Assembly (NCBI GenBank): GCA_027014155.1 | Contig: JALWEG010000002.1 | Location: 1 to 58,575 of the forward strand | Length of the DNA stretch: 58,575 nt | Direction: 5' to 3' | Source: Aquificaceae bacterium | GTDB taxonomy: Bacteria > Aquificota > Aquificia > Aquificales > Aquificaceae | Shown: piece by piece, positions 1 to 8,451 of the stretch | Position numbering within the stretch: the stretch's first letter is position 1 | How the letters are laid out: each line of letters begins with the position of its first letter | Translations under genes and position numbers: made by a program | Notes under the pieces: model-generated | The model's input: only the letters and a program-made list of their open reading frames with translations | Told to the model about the DNA's origin: nothing | The model's database searches: none

Positions 1-243
1 GGATAGGGGGTCAAAGTAGAAGCCTACTTGTAGTGTGTAGTTGTCTATTGGTAGGAAGTTCCAGAGTTTTATTTGGACGGGGTGCTGGAGTGCTTTTGTG
101 GTCATGTAGAGGGAGAAGATGAAGGAGAAAGCGCTGCCTAAGACCGCTATTATGCTGGCAGGCATGTCTCCTGTCTTTCTGCCGAATAGGCCTATTATGA
201 GAAAGGCTATGAGTGGTGAGAGCAATACCCAGATTCCTTCCAT
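1..243 (-). CDS. nuoL: NADH-quinone oxidoreductase subunit L, N-terminal part (partial)
   Basis: Only the first 81 codons are in the window; the gene runs off the left edge. The translation begins MEGIWVLLSPL, with a hydrophobic first helix, a short GRKTG loop and a second helix, then reaches GFYFDPLS, which resembles the conserved region of NuoL/ND5 antiporter-like proton-pumping subunits. ATG is at 243-241, three bases after the nuoK stop, in the same direction as the other nuo genes. NuoL sits at the distal end of the complex I membrane arm. The family call rests on the N-terminus and its position after nuoK. Confidence 0.85.
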   Translation of the reverse strand, partial: MEGIWVLLSPLIAFLIIGLFGRKTGDMPASIIAVLGSAFSFIFSLYMTTKALQHPVQIKLWNFLPIDNYTLQVGFYFDPLS

Positions 244-246
244 CAC

Positions 247-549
247 CTAATCCCTCAAGTGCGTAAGCTCGGAAGAGCCTTCGTAGCCCTTCAGCCTGAA
301 TATGGCCACCACAAGTCCCAAGCCCACCGCAACCTCGGCCGCAGCTACAGTTATAACGAACAGGGAAAAGACCTGCCCGTCCACCTTTCCCAGCCAAGAG
401 TCAACCGCCACGAGGCTGAGGTTGACCCCGTTGAGCATAATCTCGGTGCTAACCAAAACCGTAATAAGATTTTTCCGGATTATAACACCTAAGAGTCCTA
501 TCAAGAATAAAGCTATGCTTAAGATGATATAAGCCTTTTCTATGGGCAT
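247..549 (-). CDS. nuoK: NADH-quinone oxidoreductase subunit K
   Basis: A 100-residue protein with three predicted membrane helices, the family's normal size. The stretch STEIMLNGVNL in helix 2 contains the conserved membrane glutamate used in proton translocation, and a second acidic residue follows in AAAEVAVGL. It lies between nuoJ and nuoL with spacings of 2-3 bases, so it is certainly cotranscribed and probably translationally coupled. It forms part of the membrane arm of complex I. Confidence 0.96.
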   Translation of the reverse strand: MPIEKAYIILSIALFLIGLLGVIIRKNLITVLVSTEIMLNGVNLSLVAVDSWLGKVDGQVFSLFVITVAAAEVAVGLGLVVAIFRLKGYEGSSELTHLRD

Positions 550-551
550 TC

Positions 552-1040
552 TTACTCCTCCTTCCTTCCCAGAAGTATCGCTCCTATCATCGCGACCAAG
601 AGTATCACGGAAGCCACCTCAAAGGGAAATAGGTAAGAGGTAAAAAGTGTCTTTCCCAAGTCTCTAACGTTATCTTTTACCAGGTTGACCGGCTCGGCTA
701 ACCCTCCTTTGTAAACCATATATCCCATCGCCAGTAAAGACACCAAGAGAACCGGTAGAGAAAGGGCAAGCTCCCTTTTGTATATCCCTTCAAAGCGCTT
801 TACCTTCTCCCAAGGTATGGTGGTGATTACGAGAACGTAAAAGACCACTATGGCGACCGCGTATATGATTAGCTGAAGTCCAGCGAGCAGTTCCGCTCCC
901 AAGCTCAGAAACAGAGCGGATATGGCTATAACGCTTGAGAGGAAGAAGAGTATGGAATGAACGGGGTTTCTAACGAACACCGCTCCCAAGGCGGAAGCTA
1001 CAAGCCAAAAGCCCAAAACTCCTAAGATTATCCACTCCAC
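552..1040 (-). CDS. nuoJ: NADH-quinone oxidoreductase subunit J
   Basis: A 162-residue protein with about five predicted membrane helices. The helix LQLIIYAVAIVVFYVLVI matches the conserved third helix of NuoJ/ND6. It probably starts with GTG at 1040-1038 and overlaps the end of nuoI by 13 bases, which suggests translational coupling. NuoJ is a core membrane-arm subunit of complex I at the junction with the peripheral arm. Confidence 0.94.
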   Translation of the reverse strand: MEWIILGVLGFWLVASALGAVFVRNPVHSILFFLSSVIAISALFLSLGAELLAGLQLIIYAVAIVVFYVLVITTIPWEKVKRFEGIYKRELALSLPVLLVSLLAMGYMVYKGGLAEPVNLVKDNVRDLGKTLFTSYLFPFEVASVILLVAMIGAILLGRKEE

Positions 1041-1633
1041 TCTATCTTCCCCCAGAGTTTTTCGCGCTCCTCGTCCTTTGGCCAGATTCTATCCGGTTCG
1101 TCGCCTCTGCGATTCTTGAAGTCTATCGCAAACTTCTCCAGCCTGTCCATCTTGAGAACCTCGTTCCTCCTTGAGTAGCCCGCAAGCTCGTAGATGTCCG
1201 TCATAGTCAGACAACCGACCGGACACGCGTCAACGCACAGTCCACAGAAAAGGCAATTGAGCAGGTTCATATCAAATCTGACCACCTTTTTACTCCCATC
1301 GGGGAGCTGAACGGCCTCTATTCTAAAGAGGGTAGGCATGGGACATGCGGTTTGGCACATATAGCAGGCAACGCACCTGCTTTTGCCCTTCTCATAGCTC
1401 ATGAACTTCTCTATGGCCTTAAGGGAGTCGGGTTCTGTGCCGTCCCAGACGAAGTGTCCGTGCGCTCCTCTGAACCTTTTGGGTGGAGTAAGCTTCTCCT
1501 TGGGATATTGGGTAGTTATGGGTCTTCTGAATAGATTTCTGAGCGTAACCGATAGCCCCTTCATAAAGTCTATAAAGAAAACCGTCTCCGCCAAGTTCAA
1601 AAAGTCCTTCCTGCTCAGCCTTTTAACCTTCAC
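1028..1633 (-). CDS. nuoI: NADH-quinone oxidoreductase subunit I (2x[4Fe-4S])
   Basis: A 201-residue ferredoxin-like subunit with two complete CxxCxxCxxxCP cluster motifs at residues 87-98 and 127-138. These hold clusters N6a and N6b, which pass electrons toward NuoB. The open frame continues upstream through nuoH, but the GTG at 1633-1631, two bases beyond the nuoH stop (1636-1638), gives a normal-length protein starting VKVKRLSRKDF. The upstream extension is an out-of-frame reading of nuoH and was discarded. The protein is in the peripheral arm at the membrane interface. Confidence 0.95.
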   Translation of the reverse strand: MKVKRLSRKDFLNLAETVFFIDFMKGLSVTLRNLFRRPITTQYPKEKLTPPKRFRGAHGHFVWDGTEPDSLKAIEKFMSYEKGKSRCVACYMCQTACPMPTLFRIEAVQLPDGSKKVVRFDMNLLNCLFCGLCVDACPVGCLTMTDIYELAGYSRRNEVLKMDRLEKFAIDFKNRRGDEPDRIWPKDEEREKLWGKIEWSG

Positions 1634-1635
1634 GC

Positions 1636-2652
1636 TTAACCTCCGAGGAAGTAAACCGCTACGGCGGTTATTATCAAGTTGGCCAAAGCCAAGGGCAGCA
1701 TAATCTTCCAGGCTATCTCGGTTATGTCTTTGGCCTGGAACCTGGGCAAAGTCCAGTGGAGCCATATAACAAAGAACACCAGAGAGAAGGTCTTAACCAG
1801 AAACCATACATATGGGGACAAGGCTCCGAATATACCGGGGCCAGACCAGCCCCCGAAGAAGAGTATAACCGCTATCGCGGAGAGAGCTATAACGTTCAGA
1901 TACCACTCCGCCAAGGGGAAGGCTCCGAACTTCATTCCCCCGTATTCAACGTTGTATCCCGTGACAAGCTCGGCTTCAGCCTCCTGTATATCAAAGGGAA
2001 CCCTTCCGGACTCCGCAAGCATACAGAACAGGAAGAGAACAAAGGCAACGGGCTGGTAGAGTATATACCAGATGCCGCTCTTGGCTTGAGCCTCAACTAT
2101 ACCCACCGTGCTCATCGTTCCGGCAAGGAGTATCACACCCAAAACGGCAAAACCCAAAACCACCTCGTAGGCGATTATTACGGAAGCCTTACGCAGTGAG
2201 CCTATGAAGGCGTACTTGGAGTTGGAAGCCCAGCCGGAGAAGATGGTTCCGTACACCGCAAGGGAACCCATGGCGAACACTATGAGTATGCCTATGTTCA
2301 CGTCCGATATGAGGGGCTTTACCTCCTTTCCGAAGAGGGTAAACTCGGGACCAAAGGGTATAACCGAAAACAGGAGCAAAGAGGGAACCAAAGCCATAGC
2401 TATCGCAAGGTAGAAGACCGGAACGTCGGCTCCCTTAGGGACTATAGATTCCTTGGTAGCCAACTTTATGGCGTCGGCGAGGGGTTGTAGAAGTCCGAAG
2501 GGACCTACCACGTTGGGGCCCAGCCTCGCCTGAATGTGTCCTGCAAGCTTCCTCTCAAACCACGTAAGGTAAGCACTAACGCCTAAAACCACTCCTACGA
2601 GGACACCCACCTTTACCAGAGTCGCAATCAGCGCTATCCCAAACTCAGCCAT
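1636..2652 (-). CDS. nuoH: NADH-quinone oxidoreductase subunit H
   Basis: A 338-residue integral membrane protein with about eight helices. It includes ERKLAGHIQARLGPNVVGPFG and the acidic loop FDIQEAEAELVTGYNVEYGG, the two hallmark segments of NuoH/ND1, which shape the quinone chamber. Its start overlaps the end of the Uma2-like gene by 8 bases, so the two are translationally linked. Nothing in the sequence suggests loss of function. Confidence 0.97.
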   Translation of the reverse strand: MAEFGIALIATLVKVGVLVGVVLGVSAYLTWFERKLAGHIQARLGPNVVGPFGLLQPLADAIKLATKESIVPKGADVPVFYLAIAMALVPSLLLFSVIPFGPEFTLFGKEVKPLISDVNIGILIVFAMGSLAVYGTIFSGWASNSKYAFIGSLRKASVIIAYEVVLGFAVLGVILLAGTMSTVGIVEAQAKSGIWYILYQPVAFVLFLFCMLAESGRVPFDIQEAEAELVTGYNVEYGGMKFGAFPLAEWYLNVIALSAIAVILFFGGWSGPGIFGALSPYVWFLVKTFSLVFFVIWLHWTLPRFQAKDITEIAWKIMLPLALANLIITAVAVYFLGG

Positions 2653-3172
2653 CTTTCCCTCCGAGTAGCTCAGAGAGCCTAAGCCTCACCTTAGGCAGTA
2701 TCTCAAACTCCTGGTTAAAGTCCAAAATGGATATCTTCCTCTCCTCGTCTATGAGGGTTAGCTTCCTCAAACCCGGGTCTATCAAGACTATCCTCCCCAC
2801 GCCGAACCTCATATAGTCGGCAACCTTCTCTTCAATCTCTTCAAAGGTGTTAGAGGGAGAGATTATCTCAACCACCAGGTCCGGCGGAACCTCTACAACA
2901 CCCTTGGGAACTTCGGGCAGTCTGTCTTTTGATATATATACGATGTCTGCACCCCTGATGGTTAGCGGCTCCTTTGATATGAGGAGTCCTACCTCTCCGA
3001 CTAAGACGTAGCCTTCTTTATACTCCTTTAACTTAAACGCTACCTCAGCCTCTAAAAATCCATGCTCTCCACCGGTAGGTGCCAACTCTCTTAACCTCCC
3101 TTCCACGACCTCGCAGTTCTCGGGCAACGTTTCTATATCCTCGTAAGTAAGTAGTCTCTCTTCCACCTTCAT
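2645..3172 (-). CDS. Uma2/DUF820-family putative nuclease embedded in the nuo operon
   Basis: A 175-residue protein with the layout of the Uma2 (DUF820) family, which has a PD-(D/E)xK restriction-endonuclease-like fold. The N-terminus starts LLTYEDIETLPE and continues CEVVEGRLREL; the core has RGADIVYIS (catalytic-type Asp), PPDLVVEIISPS (Glu) and a later Lys followed by GVGRIVLIDP. Its ATG overlaps the nuoCD stop as ATGA (3169-3172), and its own end overlaps nuoH by 8 bases, so it is translated as part of the complex I operon. No established role in complex I is known to me; the function is open. Other nuo operons do not normally carry a gene here. Confidence 0.8.
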   Translation of the reverse strand: MKVEERLLTYEDIETLPENCEVVEGRLRELAPTGGEHGFLEAEVAFKLKEYKEGYVLVGEVGLLISKEPLTIRGADIVYISKDRLPEVPKGVVEVPPDLVVEIISPSNTFEEIEEKVADYMRFGVGRIVLIDPGLRKLTLIDEERKISILDFNQEFEILPKVRLRLSELLGGKDG

Positions 3173-4926
3173 CTGTCTGTCTCTCCTACAACCGGGTCTA
3201 AGCTACCCAATAGGGCTATCGCATCGGCTATGGTTCTACCTTCCATCAATTTTGGGAAGATGGACAGGTTATACAGAGCTCCCGACCTTATCCTGAGCCT
3301 GTAAGGTTTGCCTTCACCCTTTGAGTATATGTAAAATCCCAGCTCTCCCCTGGGATTTTCGGCGCTTACGAACACCTCATCTTGGGGTGCGGACTCTCCG
3401 TGCACCACGACCCTGAAGGACTGAACCATATCTTCCAGGCTCGTGAATACGTCCTCCTTGGGGGGAATAACGCAAGGGTGGGACTTGTTTACGTAAGGTG
3501 CGTCTTTGGGAAGCTTTTCAAGCTTCTCTACGCACTGCTCCACTATCCTGAGACTTTGAGCCATCTCCTCCATACGCACCAAGTATCTGTCATACACGTC
3601 CCCCACCTCTCCTACGGGGACATCAAACTCCACTTCGTCGTAGGCAGCGTAAGGCTCTAACTTTCTCAGGTCGTAAGGAACGCCCGATGCCCTCGCCACA
3701 GGTCCCGAAAGCCCGTAGCTGTGTACGTCCTCTCTTGTGATTATGCCCACCTCTTTGGTTCTCCTGAGCCATATACGGTTCCTCGTAAGAAGGGTGTGAT
3801 ACTCTTTGAGCTTATTTCTAAAATCCTTAACAAAGGCCTTGACCACGTCCAAGGTTCCCTGAGCCAGGTCGTAGTGAACTCCCCCTATCCTCAAAAACGC
3901 AGAGGTCAGCCTAAAGCCCGCGTTTCCCTCAATTATGTCCATAATCTTTTCTCTCTCCCTGAAGCAGTAAAGGAACACGGTTAAAGCTCCGAGGTCTAAC
4001 GCTCCTGTTCCCAGCCATAGAAGATGAGAGTTTATCCTTTGAAGCTCCGCAAACAGAGTCCTTATATACCTCGCCTTCTCCGGAACCTCCACCTTGAGCA
4101 GCTTTTCAACGGCACTTACGTAAGACAGCTCGTTGCATATGGCGGAGATGTAGTCCATTCTGTCGGTGTAAGGCAAAAACTGAAAGTAGTGCAGGTTCTC
4201 CGCTATCTTCTCCATTCCCCTGTGGAGCTGTCCCAGGATTACGTCGCTCTGAAGGACGTTTTCCCCTTCAAGGTCAAAGAGAAACCATATGGTCCCGTGG
4301 GTTCCCGGGTGCAGAGGTCCCCAGTTGAGAACCAGTTGAGCCTTCTTCTTCAATCTTGCTCTCTCCGTCCTCTCTATGTCTTCCAGGGTGGGGACCTTTG
4401 TATGGAGAAACTCAAAGTCGTGCGAGGGTGGGTCGGTTCTGCCACCGAGTATCTCCGTCATGGAAGGTAGCTCTTCCTCGGGAACACCTCCGAGGGGAAA
4501 GTCCTTTCTGAGAGGAAAGTGCTCGTAGCCTTCCCACATAAACATGCGGCGTAGGTTTTCATGCCCTTCGTAATCCACGCCGAACATGTCGTAGGCTTCC
4601 CTTTCCGCCCATTTGGCGCCCGCCCAAAGGTCTTGAACGGTAGGCAGGGAATCCTTTTCAGCCCAGCTCTTTACCACCACCCTCTCATTTTGATCGGGAT
4701 TGTAGAGGATATACACCGCTTGAAACCTATGTTTGCCTTCCGGAAAGTCTATTAGGGTGTGGTCTATAAAGTGAACGAACCTCTCCTTATCCCGCAAGTG
4801 TTTAAGGAAGCTTTTTAGTCTGCTCTTTGGAACCTCAAAACCCGATACGCTCTTTCCCTCTATGGGCTTGGCATCCTTGAACTCGTGGAGAATCCTATCT
4901 ATGGCACCTCTGTTTATCCAAGGCAT
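3169..4926 (-). CDS. nuoCD: NADH-quinone oxidoreductase, fused subunits C and D
   Basis: A 585-residue fusion. Residues 1-165 are NuoC (30-kDa subunit), with the conserved WAEREAYDMFGVDYEGHENLR-type region ending in FPLRKDFPLGG. From about residue 185 it is NuoD (49-kDa subunit), with NWGPLHPGTHGT, LHRGMEK, YTDRMDYIS and SAPQDEVFVSAENPRGELG, which build the quinone-binding cavity. ATG at 4926-4924 follows an AAGGAG at a good distance. The fusion resembles that of several other bacteria. It acts in the peripheral arm next to NuoB. Confidence 0.96.
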   Translation of the reverse strand: MPWINRGAIDRILHEFKDAKPIEGKSVSGFEVPKSRLKSFLKHLRDKERFVHFIDHTLIDFPEGKHRFQAVYILYNPDQNERVVVKSWAEKDSLPTVQDLWAGAKWAEREAYDMFGVDYEGHENLRRMFMWEGYEHFPLRKDFPLGGVPEEELPSMTEILGGRTDPPSHDFEFLHTKVPTLEDIERTERARLKKKAQLVLNWGPLHPGTHGTIWFLFDLEGENVLQSDVILGQLHRGMEKIAENLHYFQFLPYTDRMDYISAICNELSYVSAVEKLLKVEVPEKARYIRTLFAELQRINSHLLWLGTGALDLGALTVFLYCFREREKIMDIIEGNAGFRLTSAFLRIGGVHYDLAQGTLDVVKAFVKDFRNKLKEYHTLLTRNRIWLRRTKEVGIITREDVHSYGLSGPVARASGVPYDLRKLEPYAAYDEVEFDVPVGEVGDVYDRYLVRMEEMAQSLRIVEQCVEKLEKLPKDAPYVNKSHPCVIPPKEDVFTSLEDMVQSFRVVVHGESAPQDEVFVSAENPRGELGFYIYSKGEGKPYRLRIRSGALYNLSIFPKLMEGRTIADAIALLGSLDPVVGETDR

Positions 4927-4937
4927 AAGAAGCTCCT

Positions 4938-5477
4938 TCAGACCTTAACCTCTTGGGGAACGAACACACCTTCCCTTTCTATGTCCCTTCTGAACCTCTC
5001 AAACTCTCTATCGTACTTGGTGATGCCCTGTTCCTTTATCTTCTTCTGAAGCTGAAGAATGCCGTATATCAACCCCTGCGGGGTGGGCGGACAGCCGGGA
5101 ACGTAAACGTCAACTGGTATTATTCTGTCCATACCCTGAAGCGTTGAGTAGGTGGGAAATGGTCCTCCCGCACTGGCACAACCACCCATAGTTATGCACC
5201 ATTTGGGGTCGGGCATCTGGTCCCAGATAAGCTTGAGCATGGGAGCAACCTTGTTTACCACCGTTCCGGCCACTATCAGAACGTCCGACTGCCGGGGAGA
5301 CGCCCTGAATATTATCCCCAATCTATCTAAATCAAACCTTGAGGCCGCCGTGTGCATCATCTCTATGGCGCAACAGGCCAGCCCGACCGTAACGGGCCAG
5401 AGAGCGTTCCTCCTTCCCCACTTCAAAAGCTCGTCCACCGTCGTCGTAATAAAGCCGTTAGAATTTATCGCAGCCAT
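4938..5477 (-). CDS. nuoB: NADH-quinone oxidoreductase subunit B
   Basis: A 179-residue subunit with the cluster N2 ligands visible as [21 protein letters not shown] and VPGCPPTPQ. The open frame extends 12 codons further upstream, but the ATG at 5477-5475 (MAAINSNGF) is preceded by a strong GGAGG and gives the usual N-terminus, so it was chosen. NuoB hands electrons to quinone at the interface with NuoCD and NuoH. It lies between nuoA and nuoCD in the same operon. Confidence 0.96.
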   Translation of the reverse strand: MAAINSNGFITTTVDELLKWGRRNALWPVTVGLACCAIEMMHTAASRFDLDRLGIIFRASPRQSDVLIVAGTVVNKVAPMLKLIWDQMPDPKWCITMGGCASAGGPFPTYSTLQGMDRIIPVDVYVPGCPPTPQGLIYGILQLQKKIKEQGITKYDREFERFRRDIEREGVFVPQEVKV

Positions 5478-5490
5478 GATAAATACCTCC

Positions 5491-5850
5491 TTAAGTCTGC
5501 CACCTAAGAGCACCCTTTTTCCAGGCGTAAACGAAACCCAAACTTAATATAAAGATAAATAGAACCGCCTCTATGAGTCCGTAAAGGCCTATCTCCCTAA
5601 AAACCACGGCCCACGGAAAGAGGTAAGCCGCCTCTATGTCAAAGAGTATTAGAAGCAAACCCAGAAGGTAGTAGCCCTGCTTAAAAGTTCCGCGGGCTTC
5701 CGGGTCGTAAAGGGGAACGCCGCACTCGTAGGGATAGTCCTGATAGGGGTCTCTGCGCTTTACGCCTATTATGTCGTTTAGGAAGGTCTGAGCTAAGGCA
5801 ATGACCACCGCCACTATGAAGAAAACAAAAAGCGCCCCATACCCTTCCAT
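5491..5850 (-). CDS. nuoA: NADH-quinone oxidoreductase subunit A
   Basis: A 119-residue protein with three membrane helices and the NuoA/ND3 loop segment [16 protein letters not shown] (the conserved loop cysteine is C43), followed by [19 protein letters not shown]. It is the first gene of the operon, with AGGAGG in front of its ATG (5850-5848). The cluster lacks the NADH-module genes nuoE, nuoF and nuoG, so these are elsewhere or electrons enter through another partner. Confidence 0.96.
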   Translation of the reverse strand: MEGYGALFVFFIVAVVIALAQTFLNDIIGVKRRDPYQDYPYECGVPLYDPEARGTFKQGYYLLGLLLILFDIEAAYLFPWAVVFREIGLYGLIEAVLFIFILSLGFVYAWKKGALRWQT

Positions 5851-5879
5851 AAATAGCCCTCCTGAAAATGCCTTGCAAA

Positions 5880-5908
5880 AATATAACAGCGTTTAATCTA
5901 CAAGTCAA
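5880..5908 (-). promoter_or_regulatory. Sigma-70-type promoter of the nuo operon
   Basis: On the minus strand TTGACT (5908-5903) and TATATT (5885-5880) are separated by exactly 17 bases, close to the sigma-70 consensus. The element lies 30 bases before the nuoA ATG, and its -35 hexamer overlaps the stop codon of the upstream mat gene. The nuo genes therefore have their own promoter as well as possible read-through from mat. Confidence 0.65.
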
Positions 5909-7107
5909 GCAACGGCAAACTCTCTGTTGAGGAACCTCTTCCAAGTGGTGGGCATCTTGTCCAGCTCTTCCTGCGCTATCCTCACAACCGAGGACTCAAT
6001 GCCCTTTATGTCTCTGGAGGTTCTAACTTTAACGTCGCACACCTGGGGCTCGTTTATGGGTTTACCTATCTGGGAAACTATGTAGCAGTAAGCCTCTTCA
6101 ATCTCCTCAATCTCCTTTACAACCCTCTCGGCTATTATGTTGGCCACCACGTTGTATATCTTACCTATGTGGGATACGGGGTTTTTGCCCGCCGCCGCCT
6201 CAAGACTCATGGGCCTGTAGGGCGTTATCAGACCGTTAACCCTGTTACCCCTTCCAACCTGTCCGTCGTCACCTTGCTCGGCAGAGGTCCCCGTGACGGT
6301 TATGTAAACAGAACCCTTCTGGGGGTCGTCAGCCGTGTTGAAGAACACCTCAAACTTTCCCTTCACAAAGGAGGCCGCAAGCTTTTCAACCTCTTTCTTT
6401 ACCTCTTCCTTCTTGCTCAGGTAATCCTCAAGGTTGCTCACGAATTTATCCACAAAGGCGCAGGCCACGGTTATCCTTATCCTGTCTTTGATTCTTACGC
6501 CCATAACCTTCACGTCCTCACCCACCTCGGGGTGCTTTTCTTTGAACTCGGGAGAGTTCAGTAGCCTTTCCGTCTCAAAGACCACCTTCTCCAGCTCGTC
6601 TAAGGGAGCGTAGCCTACGCCGAAAGAGGTATCGTTTGCCAAAGGAACCTCTCCTTTGGTCTGGAAGCGTAAAAAGAGGTCCACCAAATCCGAGCTCCCG
6701 GGTTTTATACGGGGCTTTATTATTAGGTGTCTGTCCGGGTCTAAGTTTCTCAGATTCTTGCTTACCCAATTCCTCGTTACCTCTATGGCTATCTCCTCCA
6801 CGGGCAGCGGCCTGTCGTTTTTGGTACTCAACGCTCTACCTACCAGATAAAGCTCTATGGGAGATATAACCTCTCCCCCGCCGAACTTTGGACTGGCAAC
6901 ACCGCCCACCAAGAGGGCCTTATCAACGTTGTGGTGCATTATCGCGCCAAACTCCTCTATGTAAAGCTTGGACAGCTCAACCGACAGCTCCTCTGCGAGG
7001 GAATCGCACACCGTGTCCGGATGACCGATACCCTTACGCTCCACTATCTCGGCCTGAGCCTCATATACGGGTTCAAAGGTCATAGGACTTACGACTATGT
7101 TTGCCAA
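5905..7107 (-). CDS. mat: S-adenosylmethionine synthetase, archaeal type
   Basis: A 400-residue enzyme making S-adenosylmethionine from methionine and ATP. It belongs to the archaeal MAT family, not the usual bacterial Met[19 protein letters not shown] near the N-terminus, [19 protein letters not shown] around residue 275, and [18 protein letters not shown] after it. It starts with TTG at 7107-7105, placed by GGAGGTG just upstream. It is the last gene after ino1 and ffh, 24 bases beyond ffh. Presence of the archaeal form is known in Aquifex and supports the taxonomic reading. Confidence 0.95.
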   Translation of the reverse strand: MANIVVSPMTFEPVYEAQAEIVERKGIGHPDTVCDSLAEELSVELSKLYIEEFGAIMHHNVDKALLVGGVASPKFGGGEVISPIELYLVGRALSTKNDRPLPVEEIAIEVTRNWVSKNLRNLDPDRHLIIKPRIKPGSSDLVDLFLRFQTKGEVPLANDTSFGVGYAPLDELEKVVFETERLLNSPEFKEKHPEVGEDVKVMGVRIKDRIRITVACAFVDKFVSNLEDYLSKKEEVKKEVEKLAASFVKGKFEVFFNTADDPQKGSVYITVTGTSAEQGDDGQVGRGNRVNGLITPYRPMSLEAAAGKNPVSHIGKIYNVVANIIAERVVKEIEEIEEAYCYIVSQIGKPINEPQVCDVKVRTSRDIKGIESSVVRIAQEELDKMPTTWKRFLNREFAVA

Positions 7108-7131
7108 TTTGACACCTCCAAATAGGGATTG

Positions 7132-8442
7132 TTAGAACTTGAAGGGGAATTTAGGCATAGGTAGGCCCGCGGCACCTTTGAGCTTTCTCATCATCTTCTT
7201 CATCTCCTGATACTGTTTGAGCAGCTTGTTCACATCGGAGACCTTGGTGCCGCTTCCCGCCGCTATCCTCTTTTTCCTGCTCAGGTTTATGATTCTGGGA
7301 TTGCTCCTTTCCTCCGGAGTCATGGAATTTATTATCGCCTCTATCTTTTTAAACTGCCTATCGTCCACCTTCACGTTCTTGAGTTTGGGACCTATACCAG
7401 GTATCATAGCCAAGAGCTTATCTAAGGGTCCCATGCTCTGTATCATCTTGAGCATCTCTCTGAGGTCGTTCAGGTCAAAGTCCCCCGCCATGACCTTGGA
7501 AGATAGAACCTGAGCATCTTCTTCAGATATAGCCTCCTGCGCCCTTTCCACGAGAGATTGGATGTCTCCCAGCCCCAGTATCCTCTGAGCTATCCTGTCC
7601 GGATAGAAGGGTTCTATGTCCTCCAGCTTCTCACCTACGCCTATAAACTTTACCGGAACGCCTATGGATTCCCTCACGGACAGAGCCACACCTCCCCTCG
7701 CATCGCCGTCCATCTTGGTCAGGACAACCCCGGTGAGACCCAGAATCTCGTGGAAGGTCTTGGCAACGTTAAGGGCTTCCTGTCCCTGCATGGCGTCGGC
7801 CACGTAGACTATCTCGGAGGGGGAGACCCCCTCCTTTATGGTCCTTAGCTCCTGCATAAGTTCCTCGTCAACGTGGAGCCTACCGGCGGTATCCAGCAGG
7901 AGGTAATCAACACCTTCGGATTTCGCTCTGGCGTGCGCTTTTTGAGCTATTTCCACAGCGCTCAGACCTTCCTCAAAGCCGTAGTAAGGAACACCTACAT
8001 TCTCCGAGAGCCTCTGGAGCTGGAGCATGGCCGCGGGACGCCTGACGTCCGTAGAAGATACGGCCACTTTGAAGTTCTTCTTCTTTAAGAGGTTAGCTAT
8101 CTTGCCTATGGTGGTGGTCTTTCCCGTTCCCTGAAGGCCTACAAATAGAACCGCGCCCCTCTTAAGGTCTTCCTTCTCTCCCCCGAGTATGTTTACCAAC
8201 TCCTCATAGACTATAGTTATTACCGTTTCCGCAGCGTTCAAGCCTCTCTTGACTTCCGAGCCGAGTGCCCTCTCTCTGACCCTCTTGAGGAATCTCTTGG
8301 TAACGTCGTAATCTACGTCCGCCTCAAGCAGGGCCAGCCTTATGTCTCTCAGGGCGTTATTTATTACTTTGTCTGTTAGCTTTCTTGCCCCTTTGAGTTT
8401 AGCTAAGGTGTTTCCGAACCTCTCGGTTAGCAGGTCAAGCAT
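7132..8442 (-). CDS. ffh: Signal recognition particle protein Ffh (SRP54)
   Basis: A 436-residue GTPase with the N-terminal helical bundle (1-85), the NG domain with GLQGTGKTTTIGKIA as P-loop and LLDTAGRLHVD and LTKMDGDARGG as later G motifs, and a C-terminal M domain from about 295 that binds 4.5S RNA and signal sequences. The start ATG is 8442-8440. It targets membrane proteins co-translationally. It sits 9 bases after ino1 in the same direction. No SRP RNA gene was seen in the window. Confidence 0.97.
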   Translation of the reverse strand: MLDLLTERFGNTLAKLKGARKLTDKVINNALRDIRLALLEADVDYDVTKRFLKRVRERALGSEVKRGLNAAETVITIVYEELVNILGGEKEDLKRGAVLFVGLQGTGKTTTIGKIANLLKKKNFKVAVSSTDVRRPAAMLQLQRLSENVGVPYYGFEEGLSAVEIAQKAHARAKSEGVDYLLLDTAGRLHVDEELMQELRTIKEGVSPSEIVYVADAMQGQEALNVAKTFHEILGLTGVVLTKMDGDARGGVALSVRESIGVPVKFIGVGEKLEDIEPFYPDRIAQRILGLGDIQSLVERAQEAISEEDAQVLSSKVMAGDFDLNDLREMLKMIQSMGPLDKLLAMIPGIGPKLKNVKVDDRQFKKIEAIINSMTPEERSNPRIINLSRKKRIAAGSGTKVSDVNKLLKQYQEMKKMMRKLKGAAGLPMPKFPFKF

Positions 8443-8451
8443 GCTTATATT

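Noticed and set aside
1634-1765. 44-codon extension of nuoI
   Set aside because: It lies within nuoH in another frame; a GTG two bases after the nuoH stop gives the normal length.
1756-2199. 147-codon open frame on the plus strand inside nuoH
   Set aside because: A shadow of nuoH with low-complexity composition and no ribosome site.
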